From Candidatus Defluviibacillus avedoerensis (GTDB taxonomy: Bacteria > Pseudomonadota > Gammaproteobacteria > Burkholderiales > Burkholderiaceae_C), in the NCBI GenBank assembly GCA_016703665.1, contig JADJBS010000001.1, positions 310,001 to 374,000 on the forward strand: a stretch of DNA of 64,000 nucleotides, read 5' to 3'. This document shows positions 9,017 through 18,627 of this stretch, in pieces; positions within the stretch are counted from its first letter, which is position 1; each line of letters begins with the position of its first letter. The translations under genes and the position numbers were made by a program. The notes beneath the pieces were generated by a model, which did no database searches, was not told the origin of the DNA, and saw only the letters and a list, made by a program, of their open reading frames with translations.

Positions 9017-10297
9017 CTATTGTCTAACTTCGCCCTGGCCCATCACGACCCATTTCAAGGAGGTCAGGCCCTCAATGCCAACGGGGCCACGCGCATGAAA
9101 CTTGTCGGTGCTGATGCCAATTTCCGCGCCCAGACCATACTCGAAGCCATCGGCAAACCGGGTACTGGCGTTGACCATTACGCTGGCGGAGTCCACTTCG
9201 CGGATGAATTGCTGCGCATGAAGATGATGCGTTGTAAGTATCGCATCTGTGTGATGCGATGAATACTGGTTGATATGCGCAATGGCTTCATCCAGTCCTG
9301 ACACCAGCTTGATGCTGATCACGGGAGCCAGATATTCCTCGTACCAATCCTGCTCGCTGGCCGCTTTCAACTTTGCGCCCCTCACTGGCGCCAATAGCGC
9401 AGATGCTTCTGGGCAGACGCGCATTTCCACACCTTTGTCGGCATAGATTTGGCCAATAGCAGGTAAAAATTGTTGAGCTATTCCACGCGCCACGAGCAAG
9501 CCTTCAGCGGCATTGCAAGGGCTGTACTTATTCGTCTTGGCGTTGTCGGCCACTTTAACTGCCATGGCAACGTCGCAAGGGTCGTCCACATACACATGGC
9601 AGTTGCCGTCCAGGTGCTTGATCACGGGCACCTTGGCGTCACGGCTGATGCGTTCGATCAGACCTTTGCCGCCACGGGGAATGATCACATCCACATACTG
9701 CGGCATGGCTATCAATTGGCCCACAGCCTCGCGGTCGGTGGTTTGCACCAGTTGCACTGCGTCTTGCGGCAAGCCCGCTTCGGCCAGCGCTTGGCGTACC
9801 AGCAAAGCGAGTGCGCGGTTGGAATGGATGGCCTCCGAGCCACCACGCAAAATGCAGGCGTTGCCGCTCTTGATGGCCAAGCTGGCGGCCTCAATCGTGA
9901 CGTTGGGGCGGCTTTCATAAATCATGCCAAAGACGCCAATCGGCACACGCATCTGCCCCACGCGGATGCCGCTGGGCTGCTGCTTCATGCCGATGATTTC
10001 GCCAATGATGTCGGGCATCGTAGCCAGCTGTTCGCACCCTTCGGCCACGGTTTCCAGCACTTTGGGACTGAGTTTCAGGCGGTCCACCATGGGTGCGGCC
10101 AAGCCGGCCGCCACGGCGGCGTCAATGTCTTTGGCATTGACGATCTGAAGGGCGGCGGTCTGCTCGCGCAACAGACGGGCCAACGCGCGTAATGCTAGAT
10201 TTTTGCTAGCGGCATTGGCGCGTGCTATCTGCGATGAGGCGGCTTTTGCCTGTAAACCCAGGGTTTGCAGGGCTTCAGCGATGTTCAGGGCGTTCAT
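9017..10297 (-). CDS. proA: gamma-glutamyl phosphate reductase
   Basis: A 426-residue NADPH-dependent reductase converting gamma-glutamyl phosphate to glutamate semialdehyde in proline synthesis. It has the family segments VPIGVFGMIYESRPNVT, the glycine-rich ILRGGSEAIHSN region, IIPRGGKGLIERI and the catalytic cysteine in SPCNAAEGLLV. Length is normal. It lies 29 bp downstream of holA and 18 bp upstream of gshA on the minus strand, forming part of a long run of leftward genes. Confidence 0.97.
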   Translation of the reverse strand: MNALNIAEALQTLGLQAKAASSQIARANAASKNLALRALARLLREQTAALQIVNAKDIDAAVAAGLAAPMVDRLKLSPKVLETVAEGCEQLATMPDIIGEIIGMKQQPSGIRVGQMRVPIGVFGMIYESRPNVTIEAASLAIKSGNACILRGGSEAIHSNRALALLVRQALAEAGLPQDAVQLVQTTDREAVGQLIAMPQYVDVIIPRGGKGLIERISRDAKVPVIKHLDGNCHVYVDDPCDVAMAVKVADNAKTNKYSPCNAAEGLLVARGIAQQFLPAIGQIYADKGVEMRVCPEASALLAPVRGAKLKAASEQDWYEEYLAPVISIKLVSGLDEAIAHINQYSSHHTDAILTTHHLHAQQFIREVDSASVMVNASTRFADGFEYGLGAEIGISTDKFHARGPVGIEGLTSLKWVVMGQGEVRQ

Positions 10298-10326
10298 GCA
10301 AGGATTTTCTCACGCTTAAATGCCGT

Positions 10327-11388
10327 TCAACCCACATGGCTTAAACCACAGGCACGACTTAGCTGAGTGGCAAGGCGATGCAACGCGACCCAAGGGTCGG
10401 CAGGCCAGCCTGGCAGTTTCAGCCCTTTGACAATGCCGTCCACTTGATGGGCGGCTTGCAGCAAATCGCTCAACGTGCGGGGTGACAGTTTGGGCAGGAT
10501 GCGCTCAAACAGACGCTCTTTGGGGCCCCAAATCCGGTTATCGCGCAGGGCCATAGGCAGGGGCTTGCCAGCGTCCATGGCATCTTTAACGCGCTTTAGG
10601 GCACGGATGTCTTCAGCCAACGCCCAATGCACCAGCACCTCAGCCTCGCCCTCAGCTTGTAGGCCATCCAGCATGCGCTGTACCCGTAGAAGATGCCCAC
10701 CCAGCACGGCTTCGGAGAGTTTGAACACGTCATAGCGAGCCACGTTCAGCACGGCGGATTCGACCTGCGCCAGGCTCAGCTCACCCGGCGGATGCAGCAA
10801 GGCCAGCTTTTGTATTTCCTGGTGAGCAGCCAGCAAGTTGCCCTCCACGCGGTCAGAGAAAAACTGCAGCGCTTGCTGCCCCTCGACGCCAGCCACTACC
10901 CGCTGCCCTTGGCTTTGCAGGCGCTGCGCTATCCACTGTGGTAATGCCTTGCGGTCAATTGGTTCAACCGGGATGCTGACCCCATTGTTCTCCAGTGCCA
11001 TGAACCAGGCACCCATCTTGGTGGTCTTGTCCAGTCGGGGCAGCAGGAAAACCAGCAAGGTGCTGTCATTGCCCTGTGCCGAATCGGCTAGCTGCTGGAT
11101 CGCGGCGCTGCCCTCCTTACCAGGTTTGCCGCTGGGGATGCGGATCTCCAGCATCTGTTTGTCAGCAAAAAGACTTAGAGACCCCGCCGCAGCCTGCACC
11201 TCGCTCCAGTCGAAATGTGCCCCACTCACCACATGGGTGGTGCGTTCGGTAAAGCCTTGCGCCCTGGCTGTCTGGCGGATCGCATCTGCTGCTTCCTGCT
11301 GTAGCAATGGCTCATCACCATGCAGCGTGTACAGGCTTTTCAGCCCGCGTTGCAGGTGTTGGTCTAGCTGATGGGCGCCGAGTTGCAT
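10327..11388 (-). CDS. holA: DNA polymerase III subunit delta
   Basis: A 353-residue clamp-loader delta subunit. The N-terminal YTLHGDEPLLQQEAADAIR stretch is the typical start of HolA, with FADKQMLEIRIPSGKPGKEG and LLVFLLPRLDKTTK following. Delta opens the beta clamp during loading. It lies 20 bp after lptE, reproducing the widespread leuS-lptE-holA order, in which outer-membrane assembly and replication genes share a transcript. Confidence 0.95.
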   Translation of the reverse strand: MQLGAHQLDQHLQRGLKSLYTLHGDEPLLQQEAADAIRQTARAQGFTERTTHVVSGAHFDWSEVQAAAGSLSLFADKQMLEIRIPSGKPGKEGSAAIQQLADSAQGNDSTLLVFLLPRLDKTTKMGAWFMALENNGVSIPVEPIDRKALPQWIAQRLQSQGQRVVAGVEGQQALQFFSDRVEGNLLAAHQEIQKLALLHPPGELSLAQVESAVLNVARYDVFKLSEAVLGGHLLRVQRMLDGLQAEGEAEVLVHWALAEDIRALKRVKDAMDAGKPLPMALRDNRIWGPKERLFERILPKLSPRTLSDLLQAAHQVDGIVKGLKLPGWPADPWVALHRLATQLSRACGLSHVG

Positions 11389-11408
11389 GGGTTGCCGGAA
11401 ACTTGCGC

Positions 11409-11924
11409 TTACTTCAAAGATTGCACGGCCGCTAGGCGACGCAGGGTTTGCTGCACGATGTCGCTTTGCATGTCCCGGTACAGCAGTTGCTCCTCCGCTT
11501 CTTTGGACAAAGCTGCAGATTCATTAAAGCTGATGTCACGCTGCTGCACGATTTCGGTACTGGAGATCAGCTCGTTACCGTTCGGTGTGCGCAGACGAAA
11601 CTTGAAACGAAGGCGTAACTGGTACTCGCGCACCTGACCGGCTGAGTTGTACGCCACGATCTGCTTTTCACGCGCCTCTTGCTGAAAGTCCAGGATGACT
11701 TGAGCCCTGTCGAGCTGTTTGGCATCGATCAACACAATCAAGTTTGGGTTGGACGCCAGATTGCGCCGCAATTCCTGGCCCATGGGCGAGGCAGGTGCCA
11801 CGGCCAGGAACAGGGTGTCGAAAGCAAAGTTAGGCGCCTTGCGTAGCTCAAACCCGCACCCAAGCAAAGCCCATGTGGGCAGGCCAGCTACGGCTGCAAT
11901 AAGCAGAGCGCGGCGGTGCAGCAT
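11409..11924 (-). CDS. lptE: LPS-assembly lipoprotein LptE
   Basis: A 171-residue outer-membrane lipoprotein. The start at 11924 gives a short basic N-region (MLHRRALL), a hydrophobic core and the lipobox WALLGCGFEL with the acylated cysteine; a TTG six codons upstream is less likely. LptE plugs the LptD barrel and helps insert lipopolysaccharide in the outer leaflet. The mature part shows the family pattern of mixed charged strands and ends RRLAAVQSLK. It begins seven bases after the leuS stop and precedes holA. Confidence 0.92.
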   Translation of the reverse strand: MLHRRALLIAAVAGLPTWALLGCGFELRKAPNFAFDTLFLAVAPASPMGQELRRNLASNPNLIVLIDAKQLDRAQVILDFQQEAREKQIVAYNSAGQVREYQLRLRFKFRLRTPNGNELISSTEIVQQRDISFNESAALSKEAEEQLLYRDMQSDIVQQTLRRLAAVQSLK

Positions 11925-11931
11925 GGTCAGC

Positions 11932-14595
11932 TTAGACAACAATGTTGACCAGGCGGCCCGGGACGACGATGACCTTCTTAGGGGCTGCGCCTTCTGCCAT
12001 CTTCACAAAGATGTCGCTGGCCAGTGCAGCCTGCTCAATCTCGGCCTTGGTAGCGGTGGCGCTCACCAGGATCGCTCCTCGCAGCTTGCCGTTGATTTGT
12101 AAAACCAGCTCGATCTCGCTCTTGACGAGTGCAGATTCATCAACTTCCGCCCAGGCCACGTCGAGCAAGTCACCACAGCACGTGGCGTAACCCAGATCGG
12201 TCCACAAGGCAAAGGCGATGTGCGGGCAGACAGGGTAGAGCACACGGATCAGGACGCTAAAACATTCGGCCAAGGCTGCAGAATCTTCTGCGCTGTCAGA
12301 GAGTTTTGCGTCCTCCAGCGTGTTCAGCATCTTCATCACGGCAGAGACCACCGTGTTGTACTGCATCCGCTCGTAGTCGTAGTTGGCTTGCTTCAAAACG
12401 CTATGAATTTCGAAGCGCAGCTCTTTCGCCTGTTTGCTGAATTCCACAGTCTTGCTTCGATCCACCGCCATGCCCGCCTTGACGGTGACATCATGCTTGG
12501 CGCCAAACGCCCAGACGCGGCGCAAGAAGCGATAACTGCCTTCCACAGCGGAGTCGTTCCACTCCAGTGTGGCCTCAGGCGGCGCGGTGAACATGGTGTA
12601 CAGACGCGCGGTGTCGGCACCGTACTTCTCGATCAAGTCTTGCGGGTCTACGCCGTTGTTCTTGGACTTGGACATGGTCCCCACGCCCTCGTAGTCGATG
12701 GCAGTGCCAACGGGCAGATCTCCGACGGCCTTGATCAGCTTGGCGCCAATGATCTTGCCCGCTTCGTCATGCACATGCTCCACATCTGCTGGCCAGAAGT
12801 ACTCTTTTCCGCCCTTTTCGCCCTTGCGGGAGTAGATATGGTTCAGCACCATGCCTTGGGTCAAGAGCTTGGTGAAGGGTTCGTCGATCTTGATGAGGCC
12901 GAGGTCGCGCATGACCTTGGTCCAGAAGCGCGCGTACAACAGGTGCAAGATCGCGTGCTCGATGCCGCCGATGTATTGATCCATCGGCATCCAGTAGTTG
13001 GCGCCGTCCGCCACCATCGCATCCGAATTCTTTGGATCGCAATAGCGCATGAAGTACCAGGAGCTGTCCACAAAGGTGTCCATGGTGTCGGTTTCACGGC
13101 GGGCAGCTTTGCCGCAAATGGGGCAGGTCACACCCGCGTGGAAGCCTTCATGTTTGTTCAGCGGATTGCCCGAGCCGTCTGGGATGCAGTCTTGCGGCAG
13201 CACCACAGGCAGGTCTTTTTCGGGCACTGGCACTGCGCCGTGCTCTTCGCAATGGATGATGGGGATCGGCGTGCCCCAGTAGCGCTGGCGGCTCACGCCC
13301 CAGTCGCGCAGACGCCAAGTGGTCTTCTTTTCGCCCAGGCCCTTGACCGACAGGGAGTGCGCCACAGCGTTGACCGCGTCTTTCACCGACAGGCCGCTGA
13401 AACTGTCGGAGTTGATGGTCACGCTCTTTTGCTTGTCGGCGTACCAGTCGTTCCACTGCTTGTAATTGAAATGCTCGCCATCCACGTGTACCACTTGGAT
13501 GATGGGCAGGGCGTATTTGAGGGCAAACGCAAAGTCGCGTTCGTCATGGGCGGGCACGCCCATCACTGCACCATCGCCATAACCCATCAACACGTAGTTG
13601 CCGACCCACACGGGCACCTGATGCCCGTTGAGCGGATGGGTGACGAACAGGCCCGTGGCCATGCCCTTCTTCTCTTGCGTGGCCAGCTCAGCTTCGGTCG
13701 TGCCGCCGGTCTTGCATTCTTCGATGAAGGCTGCCAACGTGGGGTTGCTCAGTGCCGCATGTTGCGCCAAGGGGTGCTCAGGCGCCACGGCGCAAAAGGT
13801 CACGCCCATGATCGTGTCGGCACGGGTGGTGAACACATACATGCGTCCATCGTTGATCAACTCACCATCGGTGCCTTTGATCTCGTGGGGGAATGCAAAG
13901 CGCACGCCCTCACTCTTGCCGATCCAGTTTTCCTGCATCAGCTTGACGCGCTCGGGCCAGCCGGGGAGTTTGTTTTGCACGCAGTCCAGCAACTCTTCGG
14001 CGTAGTCGGTGATCTTCAGGTAATAGCCGGGAATTTCGCGCTTTTCCACCACTGCGCCTGTACGCCAGCCTTTCCCGTCGATTACCTGCTCGTTGGCCAG
14101 CACAGTCATGTCCACCGGGTCCCAATTAACGATCTGGGTCTTGCGGTAGGCAATGCCCTTTTCCAGCATCTTCAAGAACAGCCACTGGTTCCACTTGTAA
14201 TAGCTGGCGTCGCAAGTGGCGACTTCGCGGCTCCAGTCGATGGCCAGGCCCATGGCCTGCATCTGCTGCTTCATGTAGGCGATGTTTTCGTACGTCCACT
14301 TAGCGGGGGGTACACCGTTTTTCAGCGCTGCATTCTCTGCAGGCAGGCCAAATGCGTCCCAACCCATGGGCATCAGCACGTTCATGCCCTTCATGCGCAA
14401 CTGGCGCGTGAGCATGTCGTTGATGGTGTAGTTGCGCACATGCCCCATGTGCAGCTTGCCGCTGGGGTAGGGCAGCATAGAACATGCGTAGAACTTCTTT
14501 TTGCTGGCGTCTTCGGTGACGCGGTAAGCATCCCGGGCGATCCAGGTGGCCTGAACGGCTTTTTCAACTTCGGAAGGGGCGTATTTGTCTTGCAT
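11932..14595 (-). CDS. leuS: leucyl-tRNA synthetase
   Basis: An 887-residue class I aminoacyl-tRNA synthetase, normal length for the bacterial enzyme. The HIGH-type signature is in MLPYPSGKLHMGHVRNY and the KMSKS-type loop is GTMSKSKNNGVDP; the editing (CP1) domain lies between them and includes VPAHDERDFAFA. The frame is uninterrupted over 2.6 kb. It heads the leuS-lptE-holA-proA-gshA run on the minus strand. Confidence 0.98.
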   Translation of the reverse strand: MQDKYAPSEVEKAVQATWIARDAYRVTEDASKKKFYACSMLPYPSGKLHMGHVRNYTINDMLTRQLRMKGMNVLMPMGWDAFGLPAENAALKNGVPPAKWTYENIAYMKQQMQAMGLAIDWSREVATCDASYYKWNQWLFLKMLEKGIAYRKTQIVNWDPVDMTVLANEQVIDGKGWRTGAVVEKREIPGYYLKITDYAEELLDCVQNKLPGWPERVKLMQENWIGKSEGVRFAFPHEIKGTDGELINDGRMYVFTTRADTIMGVTFCAVAPEHPLAQHAALSNPTLAAFIEECKTGGTTEAELATQEKKGMATGLFVTHPLNGHQVPVWVGNYVLMGYGDGAVMGVPAHDERDFAFALKYALPIIQVVHVDGEHFNYKQWNDWYADKQKSVTINSDSFSGLSVKDAVNAVAHSLSVKGLGEKKTTWRLRDWGVSRQRYWGTPIPIIHCEEHGAVPVPEKDLPVVLPQDCIPDGSGNPLNKHEGFHAGVTCPICGKAARRETDTMDTFVDSSWYFMRYCDPKNSDAMVADGANYWMPMDQYIGGIEHAILHLLYARFWTKVMRDLGLIKIDEPFTKLLTQGMVLNHIYSRKGEKGGKEYFWPADVEHVHDEAGKIIGAKLIKAVGDLPVGTAIDYEGVGTMSKSKNNGVDPQDLIEKYGADTARLYTMFTAPPEATLEWNDSAVEGSYRFLRRVWAFGAKHDVTVKAGMAVDRSKTVEFSKQAKELRFEIHSVLKQANYDYERMQYNTVVSAVMKMLNTLEDAKLSDSAEDSAALAECFSVLIRVLYPVCPHIAFALWTDLGYATCCGDLLDVAWAEVDESALVKSEIELVLQINGKLRGAILVSATATKAEIEQAALASDIFVKMAEGAAPKKVIVVPGRLVNIVV

Positions 14596-14636
14596 CTCCC
14601 AATTTTAGGCTGTGCGGCACCTACCCAATTTCTGAG

Positions 14637-15050
14637 CTATTTCCTGGGCTCTGCAACAAAGCCAATGCGGTTCAGTCCAGCCTTCTGTGCAATGCCCATG
14701 ACCTCGACCACTTTGCCGTAAGGAACGGATGCATCGGCGCGCAATTGAACTTCGGTCTCGGGGTTTTGCTTGGCTGTTCTTTGTAGGGCTTCGGCCAGGG
14801 TGGGCGGATCGATCTCTTGGTCATTCAGGTAGGCTTGGCCGGAGGCCTCCACCACCAAGGTGACAAACTTGGGCGCATCCATGGCCGACGTGCCCTCAGC
14901 CTTGGGCAAATCCAGTCGGATGCTGCTGGTCAGCAATGGTGCCGTAATGATGAAGATCACGACCAGGACCAGCATCACGTCCACCAACGGTGTGACGTTG
15001 ATGTCGCTCATGGGCTCAGATCCCTTGCTGCGCTCTAGACGTCCGAACAT
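14637..15050 (-). CDS. exbD: biopolymer transport protein ExbD/TolR family
   Basis: A 137-residue protein with one N-terminal membrane helix (VDVMLVLVVIFIITAP) containing the membrane aspartate typical of ExbD/TolR, preceded by SDINVTPL. The start MFGRLERSKGSEPM is chosen by family comparison; a longer reading would overlap exbB. With ExbB it forms a proton-driven inner-membrane motor energising TonB or Tol systems. The proline-rich TonB-like protein at 58-60 kb is not adjacent. It lies 46 bp after exbB. Confidence 0.93.
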   Translation of the reverse strand: MFGRLERSKGSEPMSDINVTPLVDVMLVLVVIFIITAPLLTSSIRLDLPKAEGTSAMDAPKFVTLVVEASGQAYLNDQEIDPPTLAEALQRTAKQNPETEVQLRADASVPYGKVVEVMGIAQKAGLNRIGFVAEPRK

Positions 15051-15096
15051 ATATGCCCCCGCGCTTGCTGTTGCGCGTGCTGCGCTGCGCCAGCCA

Positions 15097-15750
15097 TCAT
15101 GGCCGTTCACCCGCAGTCAGCAGCAATTCGCGCAGATCCCGGGCAAAGCCTTCCAGGTCCGCTTCGATGCGTGCCACGCTGCGACCCAATACGTTGTAGG
15201 CAAGCACGGCAGGAATGGCCACGGTCAACCCAGCTGCGGTCATGATGAGTGCCTCGCCCACGGGGCCAGCCACTTTGTCGATGGTGATCTGCCCTTCACC
15301 CGCAATGCTCATCAATGCATGGTAAATGCCCCATACGGTACCCAGCAAACCAACAAATGGTGCCGTGGAGCCCACTGTTGCCAGTAAAACCTGGCCGTAT
15401 TGAAGTTTGGCCAAGATCAGGTGCAGCGCGTCGCGCAAAACGCGCGTCAATTGCTGGGCCCGGTCACCAGTGCCAGCAAGTGTGCCTTGTGGTACTACAA
15501 TTTGTGTAGCATCTAGCATAGGCAGGACAAGCCGAAAACGGTCAAAAGCCTGCAATTTTAGCTGCGCGTCTGCAATGGACGCAGCCTGCCAGAAGGCTCG
15601 GATACTGCGGTCTACATCCCCACGGGCACCGCGCAGTAGCCAGGCTTTCCAAAGTATCACCACCCAGCTGGCGACCGACATGGCCAGCAAGAGCAGCGCC
15701 ACCGTACGGCTGATGAGGTCACCTTGGAGAAACAGCTGAAGCAGTGTCAT
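15097..15750 (-). CDS. exbB: MotA/TolQ/ExbB proton channel family protein
   Basis: A 217-residue inner-membrane protein with three helices: an N-terminal anchor (TVALLLLAMSVASWVVIL) and two further hydrophobic segments (STAPFVGLLGTVWGIYHAL and ALIMTAAGLTVAIPAVLAYN), the ExbB/TolQ signature region. The ATG at 15750 is preferred over a TTG further upstream. It pairs with the downstream exbD gene. dapB lies immediately upstream on the same strand, so cotranscription is likely. Confidence 0.93.
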   Translation of the reverse strand: MTLLQLFLQGDLISRTVALLLLAMSVASWVVILWKAWLLRGARGDVDRSIRAFWQAASIADAQLKLQAFDRFRLVLPMLDATQIVVPQGTLAGTGDRAQQLTRVLRDALHLILAKLQYGQVLLATVGSTAPFVGLLGTVWGIYHALMSIAGEGQITIDKVAGPVGEALIMTAAGLTVAIPAVLAYNVLGRSVARIEADLEGFARDLRELLLTAGERP

Positions 15751-15772
15751 GGGCAACTGCGCAATGAACAAA

Positions 15773-16591
15773 TTAATTCAGGCCGAGCACGTCAAACATG
15801 TCGTACAAACCGGTGGGTTTGTCGGCCAGGAAGCGCACAGCGCGCAGAGCGCCCTGGGCATACGCATTGCGGTTGGAAGACTTGTGGCTGATTTCGATGC
15901 GCTCGCCTATGCCGGCAAACAGCACGGTATGGTCGCCTACGATGTCGCCACCGCGAATGGTGGCAAACCCGATGCTGGACGGATCGCGTTCACCTGTGAC
16001 GCCCTCACGGGCATAGACGGCGCAATCTGACAGCTTGCGGCCTTGCGCCTCGGCAATCACTTCGCCCATTTTGAGCGCCGTGCCGGAGGGGGCATCGACC
16101 TTGAAGCGGTGGTGTGCCTCGATGATTTCGATGTCGTAGCCGGTCTCCATTGCCTTGGCTGCCATTTGCAACAACTTGAGCGTGATGTTGACGCCGGGGC
16201 TCATGTTGGGTGCGAACATGATGGCAACGTCTTTGGCAGCTGCGGCAATCTCGTCTTTTTGTGCGTCAGTGAAGCCCGTGGTGCCAATCACCAGCTTGAC
16301 GCCTTTGTCGCGGCAGGCCCGCAGATGAGCCATCGTGCCTTCGGGTCGAGTGAAGTCGATCAATGCGTGCGCATTTTGAATGCCTGTAGCCAAATCTGCG
16401 GTGATCAAAACACCGCTGTTGTGACCAGTAAAGGCACTGGCATCTTTGCCCAAGCTGGCGCTTGCCGCGATGTCGAGCGCACCCGCCAACTGGCAGTCAG
16501 CTGCCTGGTTGACGGCTTCGATCAGCATCTGCCCCATGCGACCGGACGCGCCAGCGATCGCAATCCGATGAGATGACAATGTGTGGTTCAT
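15773..16591 (-). CDS. dapB: 4-hydroxy-tetrahydrodipicolinate reductase
   Basis: A 272-residue NAD(P)H-dependent enzyme of lysine and diaminopimelate synthesis. The N-terminal nucleotide-binding motif is IAIAGASGRMGQML; the LVIGTTGFTDAQ segment and the catalytic EAHHRFKVDAPSGTALKMGE region are intact. Its start overlaps the bamE stop (ATGA), indicating translational coupling, a conserved arrangement in this lineage. Confidence 0.97.
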   Translation of the reverse strand: MNHTLSSHRIAIAGASGRMGQMLIEAVNQAADCQLAGALDIAASASLGKDASAFTGHNSGVLITADLATGIQNAHALIDFTRPEGTMAHLRACRDKGVKLVIGTTGFTDAQKDEIAAAAKDVAIMFAPNMSPGVNITLKLLQMAAKAMETGYDIEIIEAHHRFKVDAPSGTALKMGEVIAEAQGRKLSDCAVYAREGVTGERDPSSIGFATIRGGDIVGDHTVLFAGIGERIEISHKSSNRNAYAQGALRAVRFLADKPTGLYDMFDVLGLN

Positions 16592-17145
16592 CGCGCAGGG
16601 GCCTCAAGTGGGGGGTAAGAGGCTGGCAAGGTGCCTCCGCCCAAAGGTCGGGTTGGTACTGGCGCGCTGGGGTTGGCCTCCGTGAATTTGCGCAGGCTTT
16701 CGTCAGACGCTTCCAGTGGAGGGATCTTGCCCAGCTTGCGTCCAGATTCCAGTTTGCTGACAAACTCGGCTTCACTGGGCATGGTGTCGCCTTCAAAGCG
16801 TTCGACCACATCACCCTTGAAGAAGATGGTTAACCGACGCGCCTGCTCTTCCACGCCAGGACGCTTGAGCGTAAACGTGTAATCCCAACGGTTGGCGTGG
16901 AAAACGCTTGCCAGTAGAGGGCTGCCCAGAATGTCGCGCACTTGGTTGCGGCTCATGCCTGCTTGGAGCAAATCAACCTGTTCTTTGGAAATCAGGTTGC
17001 CCTGTACGACTTCTGGGCGGAATGGGGTAACAACGGAGGCTATGCGGTCTGTGACGGAGCTGACGGAGCTACATGCGGCAAGCGCGCCCAAGCCCGACAG
17101 GCAAAAAGCAATGCGACAGACGGTGGGGGCGTAAATACGGTACAT
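16588..17145 (-). CDS. bamE: outer membrane protein assembly factor BamE
   Basis: A 185-residue SmpA/OmlA-family lipoprotein of the BAM complex. A signal peptide with lipobox (LGALAACSS) is followed by the conserved GNLISKEQVDLLQAGMSRNQV region and ANRWDYTFTLKRPG. The C-terminal 60 residues are a longer proline-rich tail than in E. coli. It is divergent from fur across an 80-bp intergenic region, the standard bamE/fur arrangement, and overlaps dapB by four bases. Confidence 0.94.
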   Translation of the reverse strand: MYRIYAPTVCRIAFCLSGLGALAACSSVSSVTDRIASVVTPFRPEVVQGNLISKEQVDLLQAGMSRNQVRDILGSPLLASVFHANRWDYTFTLKRPGVEEQARRLTIFFKGDVVERFEGDTMPSEAEFVSKLESGRKLGKIPPLEASDESLRKFTEANPSAPVPTRPLGGGTLPASYPPLEAPAR

Positions 17146-17224
17146 AGGGGTCAGCGTCGGGTGCCTTCAGGGCACGGTAACAGTATGATCAACTCATTGT
17201 AGCGGCAGCCCCTGAAAGACTGGT

Positions 17225-17647
17225 ATGACCAACATCGACGAATTGAAAAGCACGGGTCTGAAGGCAACTTTGCCGCGGCTGAAGATCATGGAGATCTTCC
17301 AGAAGGGCGACCAGCGGCACATGACGGCCGAAGACGTGTTCAGGGTGCTGCTTACTGAGCGCTCGGACATTGGGCTGGCGACTGTCTACCGGGTGTTGAC
17401 GCAGTTTGAGCAAGCTGGCATCTTGCGGCGCACGCATTTTGAAGGCGGCAAGGCGATGTTCGAGCTGGATGAAGGCCAGCATCATGACCATCTTGTCTGC
17501 ACTTCATGCGGAAGGGTGGAAGAGTTCTATGACGCCGAGATCGAGCGGCGCCAGCAGGTGATCGCCTCAGAAAAAGGCTGGTCATTTCAGGATCACGCCA
17601 TGTCGCTCTATGGCTTGTGTGCAGACTGCGCCGCCAAAGTCAGATAG
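17225..17647 (+). CDS. fur: ferric uptake regulator
   Basis: A 140-residue Fur repressor. It has the winged helix (VFRVLLTERSDIGLATVYRV), the HHDH metal-binding segment in DEGQHHDHLVCTSCG, and a second C-x2-C at the C-terminus (LCADCAAKV) for structural zinc. It senses Fe(II) and represses iron-uptake genes. The gene is divergent from bamE and convergent with hprK. No obvious Fur box was recognised in its own short upstream region. Confidence 0.97.
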   Translation: MTNIDELKSTGLKATLPRLKIMEIFQKGDQRHMTAEDVFRVLLTERSDIGLATVYRVLTQFEQAGILRRTHFEGGKAMFELDEGQHHDHLVCTSCGRVEEFYDAEIERRQQVIASEKGWSFQDHAMSLYGLCADCAAKVR

Positions 17648-17673
17648 TCCTGTCCTGTCGGTTTGCCGCAGGC

Positions 17674-18624
17674 TCAGCTACCGCGCTCCATGGCCTTGCG
17701 TTGGCGGGCCACAAATTCCTGATAGGTGTCGATACCACGCAGTTGCAAGATGCTGTTGCGCACAGCCGCTTCCACCAGCACAGCGATGTTTCGGCCAGCC
17801 ACCACCTGAATCACCACCTTGCGCACTGGCACACCCAGCACGTCCTGGGTAATGGGTTCTGAGGGCAGTCGTTCATAGTCTCGCTCCAGGGTTTCGCGGC
17901 GGACCAAGTGCACGATGAGCTTTAGGCGCATCTTGCGGCGCACAGCGGTCTCACCAAAGATGGCCTTGATGTCCAGCAGACCAATGCCGCGGACTTCCAG
18001 CAAATTTTGGAGCAGATCGGGGCAACGGCCTTCAATGGTGGTCTGGTTGATGCGGTAGAAATCCACTGCATCGTCCGCCACCAAGCCATTTCCACGTGAA
18101 ATCAACTCCAGGCCTAACTCGCTTTTACCTAGACCGGATTCACCCGTGATCAGCACACCCATGCCAAGAATGTCCATGAAAACGCCATGCATGGAGGCGC
18201 GGTCGGCAAAATGCTTGGACAGATAAGCCCGCAGCACGTCAATCACGAAAGCCGACGACTCCTTGGTCGCAAACATGGGAATCTGTGCTCGCTCGCACAT
18301 CGACAGCAAGGTGTCGGGTGCCTGCTGACCATCTGCCAATACGAGGACAGGAGGCTCTAGCGTCACGATGCGTGACACTCGGCGCATGCAGTCTTCCTGT
18401 GACGGGCGACTGAGGTAGGCAATTTCTCGCTCACCCAGAATCTGGACCCGGCCAGGGTGGATGTAATTGAGGTAGCCGACTAAATCAGCGCCAGAGCGGG
18501 CAGCCTGAACAGCTGATTCGTCAAATTTACGCTCTGAAGCTCCGAGTCCTGCGACCCACTCCCATCGAAGAGCCGATCGAAACTCCTCAAACAAAACGTC
18601 AGCACTGACAGCGGTGGGCTTCAC
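17674..18624 (-). CDS. hprK: HPr kinase/phosphorylase
   Basis: A 316-residue bifunctional enzyme that phosphorylates and dephosphorylates HPr on serine. The Walker A loop GESGLGKSELGLEL is central, preceded by HGVFMDILGMG, and the family signature VRGIGLLDIKAIFG follows. The start is GTG, three bases after the ptsN stop. In Proteobacteria it sits beside ptsN and regulates the nitrogen-type PTS rather than sugar uptake. Confidence 0.96.
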   Translation of the reverse strand: MKPTAVSADVLFEEFRSALRWEWVAGLGASERKFDESAVQAARSGADLVGYLNYIHPGRVQILGEREIAYLSRPSQEDCMRRVSRIVTLEPPVLVLADGQQAPDTLLSMCERAQIPMFATKESSAFVIDVLRAYLSKHFADRASMHGVFMDILGMGVLITGESGLGKSELGLELISRGNGLVADDAVDFYRINQTTIEGRCPDLLQNLLEVRGIGLLDIKAIFGETAVRRKMRLKLIVHLVRRETLERDYERLPSEPITQDVLGVPVRKVVIQVVAGRNIAVLVEAAVRNSILQLRGIDTYQEFVARQRKAMERGS

Positions 18625-18627
18625 AAA

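Noticed and set aside
12220..14721. A very long open frame (833 codons) on the plus strand opposite leuS
   Set aside because: It is rich in His/Gln/Val/Gly with no recognisable domain and is the expected shadow of a GC-rich, codon-biased leuS on the other strand.
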